From assembly GCA_964349355.1 (NCBI GenBank), contig CAYGFZ010000007.1:1-57167 (forward strand): a stretch of DNA of 57,167 nt, given 5' to 3'. Of this stretch, positions 8,194 through 16,643 are shown in pieces; position 1 is the first letter of the stretch; each line of letters begins with the position of its first letter. The notes beneath the pieces are model-generated. The model saw nothing but the letters and a program-made list of their open reading frames with translations, was not told where the DNA came from and made no database searches. The stretch is from JAUVXE01 sp964349355 (GTDB lineage: Bacteria > Actinomycetota > Coriobacteriia > Anaerosomatales > SLCP01). The translations under genes and the position numbers were made by a program.

Positions 8194-9140
8194 CGGGCAT
8201 CCACCTCCTCGGCGGGCTGGTCGAGCAGGCGGGAGAAGTACTCCTCGAGGGAGGAGCGCTTGGGGACGAGCGACTCGATCGCCCAGCCGGCGTCATCGAG
8301 ACAATCGACCACCGCGCGAACCGCAGAGTCCGGCACGGCGAACACCCACACGTTACCCGAGACCGCGACATCCTCCATCAGGCTCTGGACCTCGGCGGGA
8401 AGTGCCGGGGAGTCCCCACGAGCCCGGACCGACGTGCGTCCTGCCACGTTCAGCAGTTCGTCGATGCGGCCCTTTGCGGCGACCGTACCACGATTGAGGA
8501 TCGTCACCTCGTCGCAGACCGCCTCGACCTCGGACAGCTGGTGCGACGAGAGGAGTACCGTGGTCCCGGCTCCCGCCAGTGAGAGCATCAGGTTGCGTAC
8601 GTCGCGCTGCCCGACCGGATCGAGGCCGGAGGCCGGCTCGTCGAGCACCACGACGTCCGGCGACGCGATGAGCGCTTGCGCTATTCCCACACGCTGCAGC
8701 ATCCCTCTGGAGAACTTCGCGAGCCGGGTGTTCCCACGGCCCTCAAGGCCCACGTGTGTGAGCAACTCGTCGGACCGCTCGCAGATCTCGCTGTCGGGCA
8801 CGCCGGAGAGACGCCCCGCGAGCAACAGCAACTCGTTGGCACTCAGGAGAGGTGAGAAGTACGGCTGCTCGGGCAGGAACCCGACCCGTGCGCGGCTCGC
8901 GGGCCCCGCAGGTTGGCCGAGGATCTCGAAACGCCCCGCACTGGGACGCACGAGCCCGAGAAGCATCTTGAGAGTGGTGGTCTTACCGGCGCCGTTCGGG
9001 CCGAGAAGTCCGTGGATTGCTCCGCGGGCGACCGACAGACTCACGTCATCGACCGCGACGAATCCCCCGTAGCGCTTGGACGCGCCCTCGACGAACAGGG
9101 CAGGCGCGTCGCCCGCCTCCAGATGCGGTTCACTGCTCAC
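8190..9140 (-). CDS. ABC transporter ATP-binding protein
   Basis: A 316-residue ATPase with Walker A GPNGAGKTTT, a variant signature motif FSRGMLQR (usually LSGGQ), Walker B VVVLDEP and the following SGLD. The ATP-binding domain covers about residues 12-235; the rest is a C-terminal extension common in CcmA/NatA-type export ATPases. The GTG start overlaps the mltG stop as GTGA. It partners the permease directly downstream. Transport direction (export) follows from the subfamily; the substrate is unknown. Confidence 0.92.
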   Translation of the reverse strand: MSSEPHLEAGDAPALFVEGASKRYGGFVAVDDVSLSVARGAIHGLLGPNGAGKTTTLKMLLGLVRPSAGRFEILGQPAGPASRARVGFLPEQPYFSPLLSANELLLLAGRLSGVPDSEICERSDELLTHVGLEGRGNTRLAKFSRGMLQRVGIAQALIASPDVVVLDEPASGLDPVGQRDVRNLMLSLAGAGTTVLLSSHQLSEVEAVCDEVTILNRGTVAAKGRIDELLNVAGRTSVRARGDSPALPAEVQSLMEDVAVSGNVWVFAVPDSAVRAVVDCLDDAGWAIESLVPKRSSLEEYFSRLLDQPAEEVDAR

Positions 9141-10270
9141 TGACCGAACACCTCCTTCGAACGATCTTTTTCGCGGAGGAACTCCTCGAACGTCTCCGTG
9201 AAGCTATGCGTTCCGTCCGGATCTGTCAGCACGTAGTAGATGTAGTCCGTATCCGCCGGATGGGCGGCCGCTTCCAGCGACGCCAGTCCCGGGCTTGCGA
9301 TCGGTCCGGGCGGCAGTCCCGCGTTCTTGTACGTGTTGAACGGGCTGTCGACCTCGAGATCCTTGTAGGTCAACCGGAACCTCGTCCCGGGCAATAAGTA
9401 CTCGATGGTGGCGTCGATCTCCAGCCGCTGACCCTTCGCAAGCCGATTATGGATCACCGAAGACACTAACACCCGCTCATCGGCCACCCGGGTCTCCCGC
9501 TCGATGATCGACGCCATCGTCACGATCTCGTGCAACGTGAAGCCGCGTGCATACGCCGCGTCCAAGTCGATCTGCTCGATCTCGATCTCGAACTGATCGA
9601 GCATCATCTCGATGATGTCGCGCGCGGTCGCACCCTCGGCAATCCTGTATGTCTTGGGGAACAGGTAGCCTTCGAGCGATCCCTGGTAGACGTCACCGAG
9701 GTAGGAGCGCGAAAACTCGGCAGGGCCACCGTTAGCGAGCGCGGTGAACTCCTCGGCGGGGATGCCGATCTTCTCCTCGACCCGCTCGGCGATCTGCTCG
9801 ATGACCCATCCTTCCGGGATCGCGAGCGTGGTATAGACGATGCTGGGGCCGTCGCGCAGCTCTATGATCGCCTGGTCGTAGCTGAGGCCCGTGACCAGGT
9901 CGTACACCCCGGCACGCAACATCCCGTCGGCACCAGCACGCCTGGCCTCCAGCCTGAAGCGGTTCGCGTTGCGGATCACGCCCGCAGACGACAGCCGCTC
10001 GGCGATCTGCACGGTGGCAGCGCCCTCCGGGATCTCGATCTGAACAGGTTCACCTGCGACGACGCCCGGATTGTCGGCGCGCTCGAACACGTACCACCAC
10101 CCACCCAAGGCGCTGATGACCAGGATCGCCAGCAGAATGCCGATGAGGGCGAAAGCGGCACCCACGCGGTTGTGCGTGCGCCGGCGGGGCGCGACGGGCA
10201 TCTCGCCCTTGCGCTTGCCTCGCCCGCGACGGGGGCGCTCAAGCGTAGCTCTACTCGGTTCCACGTCCAT
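9137..10270 (-). CDS. mltG: endolytic murein transglycosylase MltG (YceG-like)
   Basis: MltG cuts nascent peptidoglycan strands and so limits glycan length, acting outside the cytoplasmic membrane. The protein has a basic N-terminus, one membrane segment (about 37-60), a LysM-like region and the YceG catalytic domain with the conserved Glu in ASIIERET; the end motif includes PPGPIASPG. The ATG at 10270 overlaps the ruvX end by 20 bases; a GTG at 10264 has AGGAG 7 bases upstream and could be the real start, changing only two residues. The neighbours alaS and ruvX are a very common context for this gene. Confidence 0.93.
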   Translation of the reverse strand: MDVEPSRATLERPRRGRGKRKGEMPVAPRRRTHNRVGAAFALIGILLAILVISALGGWWYVFERADNPGVVAGEPVQIEIPEGAATVQIAERLSSAGVIRNANRFRLEARRAGADGMLRAGVYDLVTGLSYDQAIIELRDGPSIVYTTLAIPEGWVIEQIAERVEEKIGIPAEEFTALANGGPAEFSRSYLGDVYQGSLEGYLFPKTYRIAEGATARDIIEMMLDQFEIEIEQIDLDAAYARGFTLHEIVTMASIIERETRVADERVLVSSVIHNRLAKGQRLEIDATIEYLLPGTRFRLTYKDLEVDSPFNTYKNAGLPPGPIASPGLASLEAAAHPADTDYIYYVLTDPDGTHSFTETFEEFLREKDRSKEVFGQ

Positions 10271-10691
10271 GCTCCTGAATCTCCGGTGGCCGACTATCAA
10301 GGTATGACTGCAAGAAAAGGGCCGCGGCGACCTTGTCCACCTGACCTCGTGCTCTCTTCGACGAAGTTCCCGCCGACCGCATCGCCCGGCTTGCCTGGGC
10401 CGAGGAGAGCCGCTCGTCGTAGTAGACCAACGGTATCGGCACCCGACGTGCCAACTCCCCGGCGACCTCTCGCACCCGCGCCGACTGCGGACCCTCGTCG
10501 CCGGCCATCGTGAGCGGCAGCCCCACGACGATCAGGGCGACCGCGTACTCGGCGATCAAGTCCAGGACGGGCGTCACCTTCGAGACCGCCTCCGCATCCA
10601 GCACGGTGAGCGGTGAAGCGATACTACCACCGGCGTCCGACATCGCCACACCGACCCGTTTCTCACCGATGTCAAGCGCAAGTACCCGCAC
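10251..10691 (-). CDS. ruvX: Holliday junction resolvase-like protein YqgF/RuvX
   Basis: A 146-residue RNase H-fold protein with the N-terminal motif LALDIGEKRVGVA, the mid-domain VGLPLTMAGDEG and the end motif YYDERLSS followed by AAALFLQSYL. YqgF proteins take part in 16S rRNA 5' maturation and possibly recombination. The GTG start follows the alaS stop by one base (TGACGTG), so coupling with alaS is likely. Confidence 0.93.
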   Translation of the reverse strand: MRVLALDIGEKRVGVAMSDAGGSIASPLTVLDAEAVSKVTPVLDLIAEYAVALIVVGLPLTMAGDEGPQSARVREVAGELARRVPIPLVYYDERLSSAQASRAMRSAGTSSKRARGQVDKVAAALFLQSYLDSRPPEIQEHGRGTE

Positions 10692-10692
10692 G

Positions 10693-13326
10693 TCAGCCGG
10701 TCACGCCGAGAATACTGCGTGCGGCGTCGAGAGCTGCATCGATGCCCGACGCGTCCTTGCCTCCAGCCTGCGCCATCGACGGCTTTCCACCGCCGCCACC
10801 GGCGATCTGGGGCGCGATGGCCTTGATGATCGCACCCGCATCGAACCCGGCCGCGACAGCCGGTTCCGAGCCGGCCGCGAGTACCAACGGGGCGCCTCCA
10901 CCGGGCGCCACGGTGGCCAGTACGACCGCCCCGCCGCCGAGACGGCCCCTCATGACATCGGCGAAGCTCCGCAGCTCCTTCGCGTCCATGTCGGGCACGC
11001 GCGCAACGACCACAAGGTAGCCGACGTCGACCGCCTCGCCGAGAAAGTCGCCCACGCTCGACTCCGAGAGCATCGCCTTGCCGCGCTCTGCGGCGTTCTC
11101 CAACTCCTTGACCTTCTTTAGCAGGGTCCCTACCCGCTCCGAGAGATCGAAGCGCTGGACCTTCAACGCCGCAGCCGCCTCGGCGAGCTCAGCCTCCTCG
11201 CGTTCTACGAAGTCCAGTGCGTCGAAGGCGGTCACCGCCTCGATGCGCCGCAGGTTCGCGCCCACACTTCCCTCGGAGACGACCTTGATGAGTCCGATCT
11301 CCGACGTCCGGGCCACGTGGGTCCCTCCGCAGAGTTCCTTACTGAAGTTGCCCACCTCCAGAACGCGCACGAAATCGCCGTACTTCTCGCCGAAGAGAGC
11401 TGTCACACCGGCTTCCCTCGCCGAGGCAAGTGATGTCTCATATGACCTGACCTGATGGTTCTCCATGAGCTTCACGTTGACCATGCGCTCGATCTTCGCG
11501 AGCTGTTCGGCACCGGGGGCCTCGAAGTGCGTGAAGTCGAAGCGCATACGGTCAGGGGCCACATACGAGCCCGACTGCCGCACGTGATCCCCCAGTACGA
11601 GGCGGAGCGCCCAGTGCAGGAGGTGGGTCGCCGTGTGATTTCGGCGGATCCTCTCCCGGCGAGCGACATCGATCGCAGCGCTGACAGACTCACCTACCGA
11701 AAGCGTACCGCTGGCGAGCGCGCCCCTGTGAGCTATGACGCCCGCGACGGGAAGCGTCGTGTCGGCGACCTCGAAAAGTGCTCCTGTCGAAGTCGCGATC
11801 GTCCCCGTGTCCCCCACCTGGCCGCCCTGCTCGCCGTAGAAAGGCGTGCGATCGAGCACGACCTCGGCCTGGATGCCCGGCTCGAGGGTCTCGACCGGGA
11901 CACCGTCGGCGACGATCCCGACGACGGTCGACCCGGCATCATCGCGCTCGTAACCTACGAACTCCGACTCACCGCTCTTGGCGACAAGGCCACCGAATGC
12001 ACTGGCGAACGAAGACCACGACTCGTCCTTTACGGCCGCCCGCGCACGGTCGCGTTGTGCGGCCATCTCGACGTCGAATGTACCCATGTCGACCTCGAGC
12101 CCCGCCTCGGCGATGATCTCGGCCGTGAGTTCCACCGGAAACCCGAAGGTGTCGTGCAGGGTGAACGCGGTCGTGCCATCGAGCAGTGCCGCACCGCGCG
12201 AACGCAGGCTTGCAATCTCCTCCTCCAGGAACGCGAGGCCCTGGCGAAGCGTGGTGCCGAACCTCTGCTCCTCGGCGTCGACGATGCCGCGCACGAGATC
12301 GTGGTGCTCGACGATCTCCGGATACGGCTCACCCATCCGTTCGACCACCGCTTCGACGAGCAGCTTCAGGAACGGTTCGGTCCGGCCGAGGAGTCGTCCG
12401 TGGCGGACGGCTCGACGCAACAGGCGGCGCAGCACGTAGCCGCGGCCCTCGTTGGAGGGCAGTACGCCATCAGCGATCATGAACGTGATCGCGCGGGCGT
12501 GATCGGCGACGATGCGAAGTGACGTGTCCGTCTGGCCCCCGACCCCGAAGGAGGTCCCGGTGACCTCCTCGGCGACCGAGATGATCGCCTTGAGGTCGTC
12601 GGTCTCGAAGTTCGAGTACACGCCCTGCATGATCGCCGCGACGCGCTCCAGCCCCATGCCGGTATCGATGTTCTGCTTCGGCAACGGGGTGAGCGTGCCG
12701 TCCTCGGCCCGGTCGTACTGCATGAAGACGAGGTTCCAGTACTCAAGATACCGATCGCAGTCGCAGCCGGGGGCACACGCATCGCTTTCGCACCCGACCT
12801 CGGGACCCTGGTCGTAATAGAGCTCCGAACACGGTCCGCACGGGCCGGTGGGGCCGGCCGACCAGAAGTTGTCCTTGGCGCCCATGCGCACGATGCGTGC
12901 CTGCGGCACACCGACCTCGTCGCGCCAGATCGCCTCCGCCTCGTCGTCGTCCTCGTAGATCGAGTACCATATCCGCCCGGGGTCGAGTCCCAGTACCTCG
13001 GTCGAGTACTCGTATGCCCAAGCGCACGCCTCGCTCTTGAAGTAGTCGCCGAAGCTGAAGTTACCGAGCATCTCAAAGAAGCTGTGGTGACGGCCGGTCG
13101 TGCCGATGATGTCGATGTCGGTGGTGCGCAGGCACTTCTGGCAGGTCGTGGCGCGCGTGAATCCGAGGCCCTTCAGTCCGAGAAACACCGGCTTGAACTG
13201 CACCATCCCCGCACTCGTGAAGAGCAGCGACGGGTCATCGGGTATGAGCGAACTCGAAGACACGCGGCGGGCGCCCTTGCGCTCAAAGTACGCGAGAAAA
13301 CTCTCGCGGATGTCAGCTGCCTTCAC
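10693..13326 (-). CDS. alaS: alanine-tRNA ligase
   Basis: Class II alanyl-tRNA synthetase, 877 residues. It shows the catalytic core motifs (FKPVFLG, HHSFFEMLGNFSFGDYFK), the editing-domain zinc ligands HTATH and CGGTHV, and a C-terminal DHHA1 domain with a Gly-rich GGGGGKPSMAQAGG. The usual Cys-rich insert (GCESDACAPGCDCDRYLEYW) is present. I choose the GTG at 13326: it has GAGGAG 7 bases upstream and begins 10 bases after the AI-2E gene; an upstream ATG would add 49 unlike residues inside that gene. Length agrees with the family. Confidence 0.97.
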   Translation of the reverse strand: MKAADIRESFLAYFERKGARRVSSSSLIPDDPSLLFTSAGMVQFKPVFLGLKGLGFTRATTCQKCLRTTDIDIIGTTGRHHSFFEMLGNFSFGDYFKSEACAWAYEYSTEVLGLDPGRIWYSIYEDDDEAEAIWRDEVGVPQARIVRMGAKDNFWSAGPTGPCGPCSELYYDQGPEVGCESDACAPGCDCDRYLEYWNLVFMQYDRAEDGTLTPLPKQNIDTGMGLERVAAIMQGVYSNFETDDLKAIISVAEEVTGTSFGVGGQTDTSLRIVADHARAITFMIADGVLPSNEGRGYVLRRLLRRAVRHGRLLGRTEPFLKLLVEAVVERMGEPYPEIVEHHDLVRGIVDAEEQRFGTTLRQGLAFLEEEIASLRSRGAALLDGTTAFTLHDTFGFPVELTAEIIAEAGLEVDMGTFDVEMAAQRDRARAAVKDESWSSFASAFGGLVAKSGESEFVGYERDDAGSTVVGIVADGVPVETLEPGIQAEVVLDRTPFYGEQGGQVGDTGTIATSTGALFEVADTTLPVAGVIAHRGALASGTLSVGESVSAAIDVARRERIRRNHTATHLLHWALRLVLGDHVRQSGSYVAPDRMRFDFTHFEAPGAEQLAKIERMVNVKLMENHQVRSYETSLASAREAGVTALFGEKYGDFVRVLEVGNFSKELCGGTHVARTSEIGLIKVVSEGSVGANLRRIEAVTAFDALDFVEREEAELAEAAAALKVQRFDLSERVGTLLKKVKELENAAERGKAMLSESSVGDFLGEAVDVGYLVVVARVPDMDAKELRSFADVMRGRLGGGAVVLATVAPGGGAPLVLAAGSEPAVAAGFDAGAIIKAIAPQIAGGGGGKPSMAQAGGKDASGIDAALDAARSILGVTG

Positions 13327-13336
13327 GTACGTCTCC

Positions 13337-14584
13337 TCAGCCGTTCTCGGGTTTGTCGGATTCGGGTGCCGGATCTGCATCTGGCGATTCGTCCTCTGAA
13401 CACTCTTCGACGGCAGGCTCGTATGGCTCACCCGATGCCTGCCGCCTCGGCTTGGGCTTTCTGAAGAGCGCACCGTCCTCCGAGGAGATGGGCGACTCGG
13501 TCCATTTCTCGAAGTAGTGAACGAAGAGCACCTTGAGCACGGCGGCCACAGGGACGGCGAACAACATCCCGATAAGGCCGAAGAGTGTGGCTCCGATGAG
13601 CAGCGAGAGTATCACGAGCGCAGGGTGCATATGCACCTGGTCGGACATGACCCTCGGCTGTAGGAACGTGGACTCGGCCTGCTGGATGATCACCACGACC
13701 ACCAGGGTCCACAGAACCAGCTGGGGACTGACGAACGCCGCAGAGATCGCGGCGATGGTGCCGCCGACTATGGGTCCGAGGTACGGGATCAAGTTGGTGA
13801 GTCCCGCTATCAGCCCGATCACAAGCGCATAGGGCACGCCGAGCGCCCACAAGCTAAGACCCGTGAGCGTGCCGACTGTCGTCGCGATGATCGCCTGCCC
13901 GCGGATGAACCCCTCCAGCACCGTCGTCATCTCACCGAGGATCCCGAGCATCTCCTCCTGCTTGTCCCGACCGGGGAGCGACACCAGTTCGGACTTCAGC
14001 GTCGGCAGGTCACGCAGCACGAAGAATGCGAGGGCGAGGGCGAGGAAGACGTTGACGAAGAAGCCGAACACCTGCCCCCCGACGCTCACGACTCCGCGCG
14101 CAAGGTTGCGAGAGAGCTCCGTTCCCCACGAGACGAGGCTCTCACGAGACGATTCCGCCGTATTTCGTACCCACTCGGGCAGCTCGATGGTCAGATACTC
14201 GGTCTCGACCACACCCCACAGGTCGTACGCCGCGTCGTAGTAGCGCGGGAAATCGTTGACGAAGTCACTCACCTCGGCAGCGATGGGAGGCACGATGAAC
14301 AGCCCGACGACCGTGAGTGCCGCCACGGAAAGCAAGTAGCAGACCCCGACGGCCGGCGAACGTTTCATCCCGAGGGCCTCGAGCCGTGCAACAGGCTTTC
14401 GCAGCAGGAATACCACCACGAGCGCGAGGATGAAAGGTGTGAGAGCTCCCGCGACCCGGCCGAGCGCCCAGAAGACACCGACCACGATCAGCGAAAGACC
14501 GACGAGTGCCCAACTGATGATCAGCAGCCTGCGCCACGCACCCATGCGGTCGGCCTTCAGGGAACCTTCCGGCACGATACTCAC
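13337..14584 (-). CDS. AI-2E family (PerM-type) transporter
   Basis: A 415-residue membrane protein of the AI-2E/PerM family with about eight hydrophobic segments and the family stretch GVPYALVIGLIAGLTNLIPY LGP near the middle. Members include signal-molecule and sodium or Na+(Li+)/H+ exporters, so the substrate is open. The last 60 residues are charged and Pro/Glu-rich and probably disordered in the cytoplasm. The GTG start overlaps the sigma factor stop (GTGA). Confidence 0.9.
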   Translation of the reverse strand: MSIVPEGSLKADRMGAWRRLLIISWALVGLSLIVVGVFWALGRVAGALTPFILALVVVFLLRKPVARLEALGMKRSPAVGVCYLLSVAALTVVGLFIVPPIAAEVSDFVNDFPRYYDAAYDLWGVVETEYLTIELPEWVRNTAESSRESLVSWGTELSRNLARGVVSVGGQVFGFFVNVFLALALAFFVLRDLPTLKSELVSLPGRDKQEEMLGILGEMTTVLEGFIRGQAIIATTVGTLTGLSLWALGVPYALVIGLIAGLTNLIPYLGPIVGGTIAAISAAFVSPQLVLWTLVVVVIIQQAESTFLQPRVMSDQVHMHPALVILSLLIGATLFGLIGMLFAVPVAAVLKVLFVHYFEKWTESPISSEDGALFRKPKPRRQASGEPYEPAVEECSEDESPDADPAPESDKPENG

Positions 14585-15369
14585 TCCCTCACGATGTTCT
14601 CGCGCAGGACCTTGAGCGTCTTGCGCAGGAGGCGAGATACCTGCATCTGCGAGATGTCGAGCTTCTTGGCTATCTCGGTCTGTGTCAGGCCTTCGAAGAA
14701 CCTCAGATAGAGCACGCGCTGCTCCTGTGAGGTGAGATGCTTCAGCGCAGCGGCCAGGGTGGCGCGGTCGTCGACGACGGCCATCAACTGATCGTCCTTG
14801 CCTATGTACTCCAGGATGCTGAAGGAGTCCGACCCGTCGCCTCCGCGATCGCTCTCCAGCGAGACGAAGTTGTACGCCTCACTGGTCTCCATGGCCTCCA
14901 GGATCTCCTCAGACGTCACGCCAAGGTACTCGGCGATCTCGGCGACCGAGGGAGAACGCTGCAACTTCTGGGTGAGGGCGTCCATCGCCTGATTGACCTT
15001 GAAGGAGAGCTCCTGCAGGCGGCGCGGGACCTTGATCGCCCACCCCTTGTCACGAAAGTGACGCTTGAGCTCGCCGACGATCGTAGGGGTCGCGTAGGTT
15101 GTGAACTCGACCTGGCGGCCGGTATCGAACCGGTCGATCGCCTTGATGAGTCCGATCGTCCCGACCTGGATGAGGTCGTCGATCGGCTCGCCCCGGTTAC
15201 GGAAGCGGCTTGCGAGGTACTTCACCAAGTTGAGGTACATGGTGATGAGTTCATCGCGAGCGGCCTCGTCGTCGTTCTCCCGGTAGCGCCGAAACAACTC
15301 ACGGGTGTGAGCCTTGTCCCACGAGAGTTTGCGCGTCTGTGTGACCGGACCTCGTCTAGATACCGGCAT
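14581..15369 (-). CDS. RNA polymerase sigma factor, SigB/SigF/SigG type
   Basis: A 262-residue group-3 sigma factor with region 2 (LVKYLASRFRNRGEPIDDLIQVG), region 3 and region 4 (LTQTEIAKKLDISQMQVSRLL). Such factors direct stress or developmental regulons and are usually held by an RsbW/SpoIIAB-type anti-sigma. The gene just upstream encodes such a protein and overlaps it by 14 bases. I prefer the ATG at 15369, with GGGGAG 8 bases upstream, over the TTG at 15402. No anti-anti-sigma (STAS) gene is in the window. Confidence 0.92.
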   Translation of the reverse strand: MPVSRRGPVTQTRKLSWDKAHTRELFRRYRENDDEAARDELITMYLNLVKYLASRFRNRGEPIDDLIQVGTIGLIKAIDRFDTGRQVEFTTYATPTIVGELKRHFRDKGWAIKVPRRLQELSFKVNQAMDALTQKLQRSPSVAEIAEYLGVTSEEILEAMETSEAYNFVSLESDRGGDGSDSFSILEYIGKDDQLMAVVDDRATLAAALKHLTSQEQRVLYLRFFEGLTQTEIAKKLDISQMQVSRLLRKTLKVLRENIVRE

Positions 15370-15760
15370 CGTCCGGCTCCCCGGCGAGGCGCTTCGTGAC
15401 AAGCAGGTACTGACCCTCGAGGTCCGAGGAGAACTCCATGTGGTCGGTCACCGACTGCAGGATGAATGATGCGTACGCCGAGCGCCGCTCGACTTCTTCG
15501 TCAGCCGACCGATCCGCTGCCTCAAGCCGCACCTTCATCGAGACCTCGTCGGCGGCGAGTTCGAACTCGACGGTGATCTGCGAGTCGTCACTGGCGTGAT
15601 CGCACGCGAAGACGAATATCTCCTCGGCGGCCATCCGGACATCATCGAGATCGTCGTAGGTCGCGGCCGTTCGACTTACGAGGGCCGAGGCGGTCATCCG
15701 TACGGTCTTGGCAAACTCTGCGCGACACGGGACTGTGAGAGTTATCTGGTCAGCTGACAT
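15356..15760 (-). CDS. RsbW/SpoIIAB-like anti-sigma factor, degenerate ATP site
   Basis: A 134-residue protein whose size, position and pattern (hydrophobic N-terminal strand, helix DDVRMAAEEIFVFACDHA, final strand GQYLLVTKRL) fit the HATPase_c_2 anti-sigma family. The usual N-box Asn is replaced in VFAC, and no DxGxG (G1) box is visible where EAADRSADEE stands, so ATP binding and kinase action may be lost. It overlaps the sigma gene and probably binds its product. The start ATG follows GGAGG by 5 bases. The assignment rests partly on context. Confidence 0.75.
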   Translation of the reverse strand: MSADQITLTVPCRAEFAKTVRMTASALVSRTAATYDDLDDVRMAAEEIFVFACDHASDDSQITVEFELAADEVSMKVRLEAADRSADEEVERRSAYASFILQSVTDHMEFSSDLEGQYLLVTKRLAGEPDDAGI

Positions 15761-15809
15761 CGTTCCTCCGGTCGAATACGGTGCCTTACTCGTTTCTCAG
15801 CGGGCTCGA

Positions 15810-16169
15810 TCAGCCTCGCGATCTTTTCGCACGACTCCACGCTTCGCGAATCCTCTCGCCCGCGGCATTCACGACCGCAGCCGGCGTATGTACCGCCTCC
15901 TGGACCACCTCTGCGGTATGACTGACTCGCTCGATGGCGCCTTCCAAGCCCGTGACGATGGTGTCGATGCGCAGCAGTTCAGCGCTGAAGGCCTCGACCG
16001 CGACATCGGTCTTCTCGACGAGCGGCGGCAGCGTACGCAACAGGTCGTCGCTTAAGGCCCGCACAGACCTGAAGGTACGGATCGCCTCGACGAGAGCGTA
16101 GATGAGCACGCCACCCGCAACTATCGCGACTACGATTAGCACGACTACGAGTCCCTCGGTAAGCCCCAC
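15810..16169 (-). CDS. DUF948-like membrane protein
   Basis: A 119-residue protein with one N-terminal membrane segment (about 5-28) and a helical remainder with regular hydrophobic spacing (LLRTLPPLVEKTDVAVEAF, ERVSHTAEVVQEAV), as in DUF948 proteins of Gram-positive bacteria. It ends with a basic patch. In many relatives of this organism such a gene lies between rarA/aspS and the alaS block, as it does here. Function is unknown; a cell-envelope or stress role is only a guess. Confidence 0.75.
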   Translation of the reverse strand: MGLTEGLVVVLIVVAIVAGGVLIYALVEAIRTFRSVRALSDDLLRTLPPLVEKTDVAVEAFSAELLRIDTIVTGLEGAIERVSHTAEVVQEAVHTPAAVVNAAGERIREAWSRAKRSRG

Positions 16170-16250
16170 GAGACTGCCTCTCCACCACGTCCAGCGGACC
16201 CGTCAAGTGTAACAGAGGAACGGTCCCCTCACGCGTAGGAAACCGACTCG

Positions 16251-16637
16251 TTACACTCTTCTGACCTCGTTCTGACCTCGCAGCCGGACCGGCCCCGGCC
16301 GGGTCGGAGTGCGGGTAGACGTAGCCGTCTCCCCGACCCAGACGATCGGTACCCGGATAGTGCCCGTCTCGCAGGTGGTTGGGGACTGTCCGCGCGGGGC
16401 CGGTACGGACCTCGGCGGGCCTCCTCGATGGCGCGCCGGATGTCGGGTACCGGGCGGACCGTACAGAACGAAGGGCGTCAGCCGGTCGCTCTCGATCGCG
16501 GAGCGCAGCATGGTGGACGGACCCGCCGCCGTGGATTACCCCACGAACTCATCGAGAGTGCGCGGACGCCTACGCACCGCGAGCGGCGCCTGTCGCTCGC
16601 ACTACTCATCGGCCCTCACATCGAAGAGCGAGTCCAC
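16251..16637 (-). pseudogene. rarA: decayed rarA (MgsA-type AAA ATPase), middle deleted
   Basis: Reading from the GTG at 16637 gives VDSLFDVRADE, a TAG stop, then in the same frame ERQAPLAVRRRPRTLDEFVG, a TAA stop, and then LRSAIESDRLTPFVLYGPPG. This is the N-terminus of RarA up to the Walker A start; the Lys-Thr of Walker A is gone. Directly after it, in another frame, comes AIEEARRG and, after a further shift, PNHLRDGHYPGTDRLGRGDG then YVYPHSDPAG, the RarA C-terminus. RarA is normally about 430-450 residues, so roughly 300 codons are missing. The spot next to aspS is the usual site of rarA. Two nonsense codons, a large internal deletion and frameshifts make it a clear pseudogene. It starts 6 bases after the lipoprotein stop. 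Confidence 0.85.
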
Positions 16638-16643
16638 AGCGAA

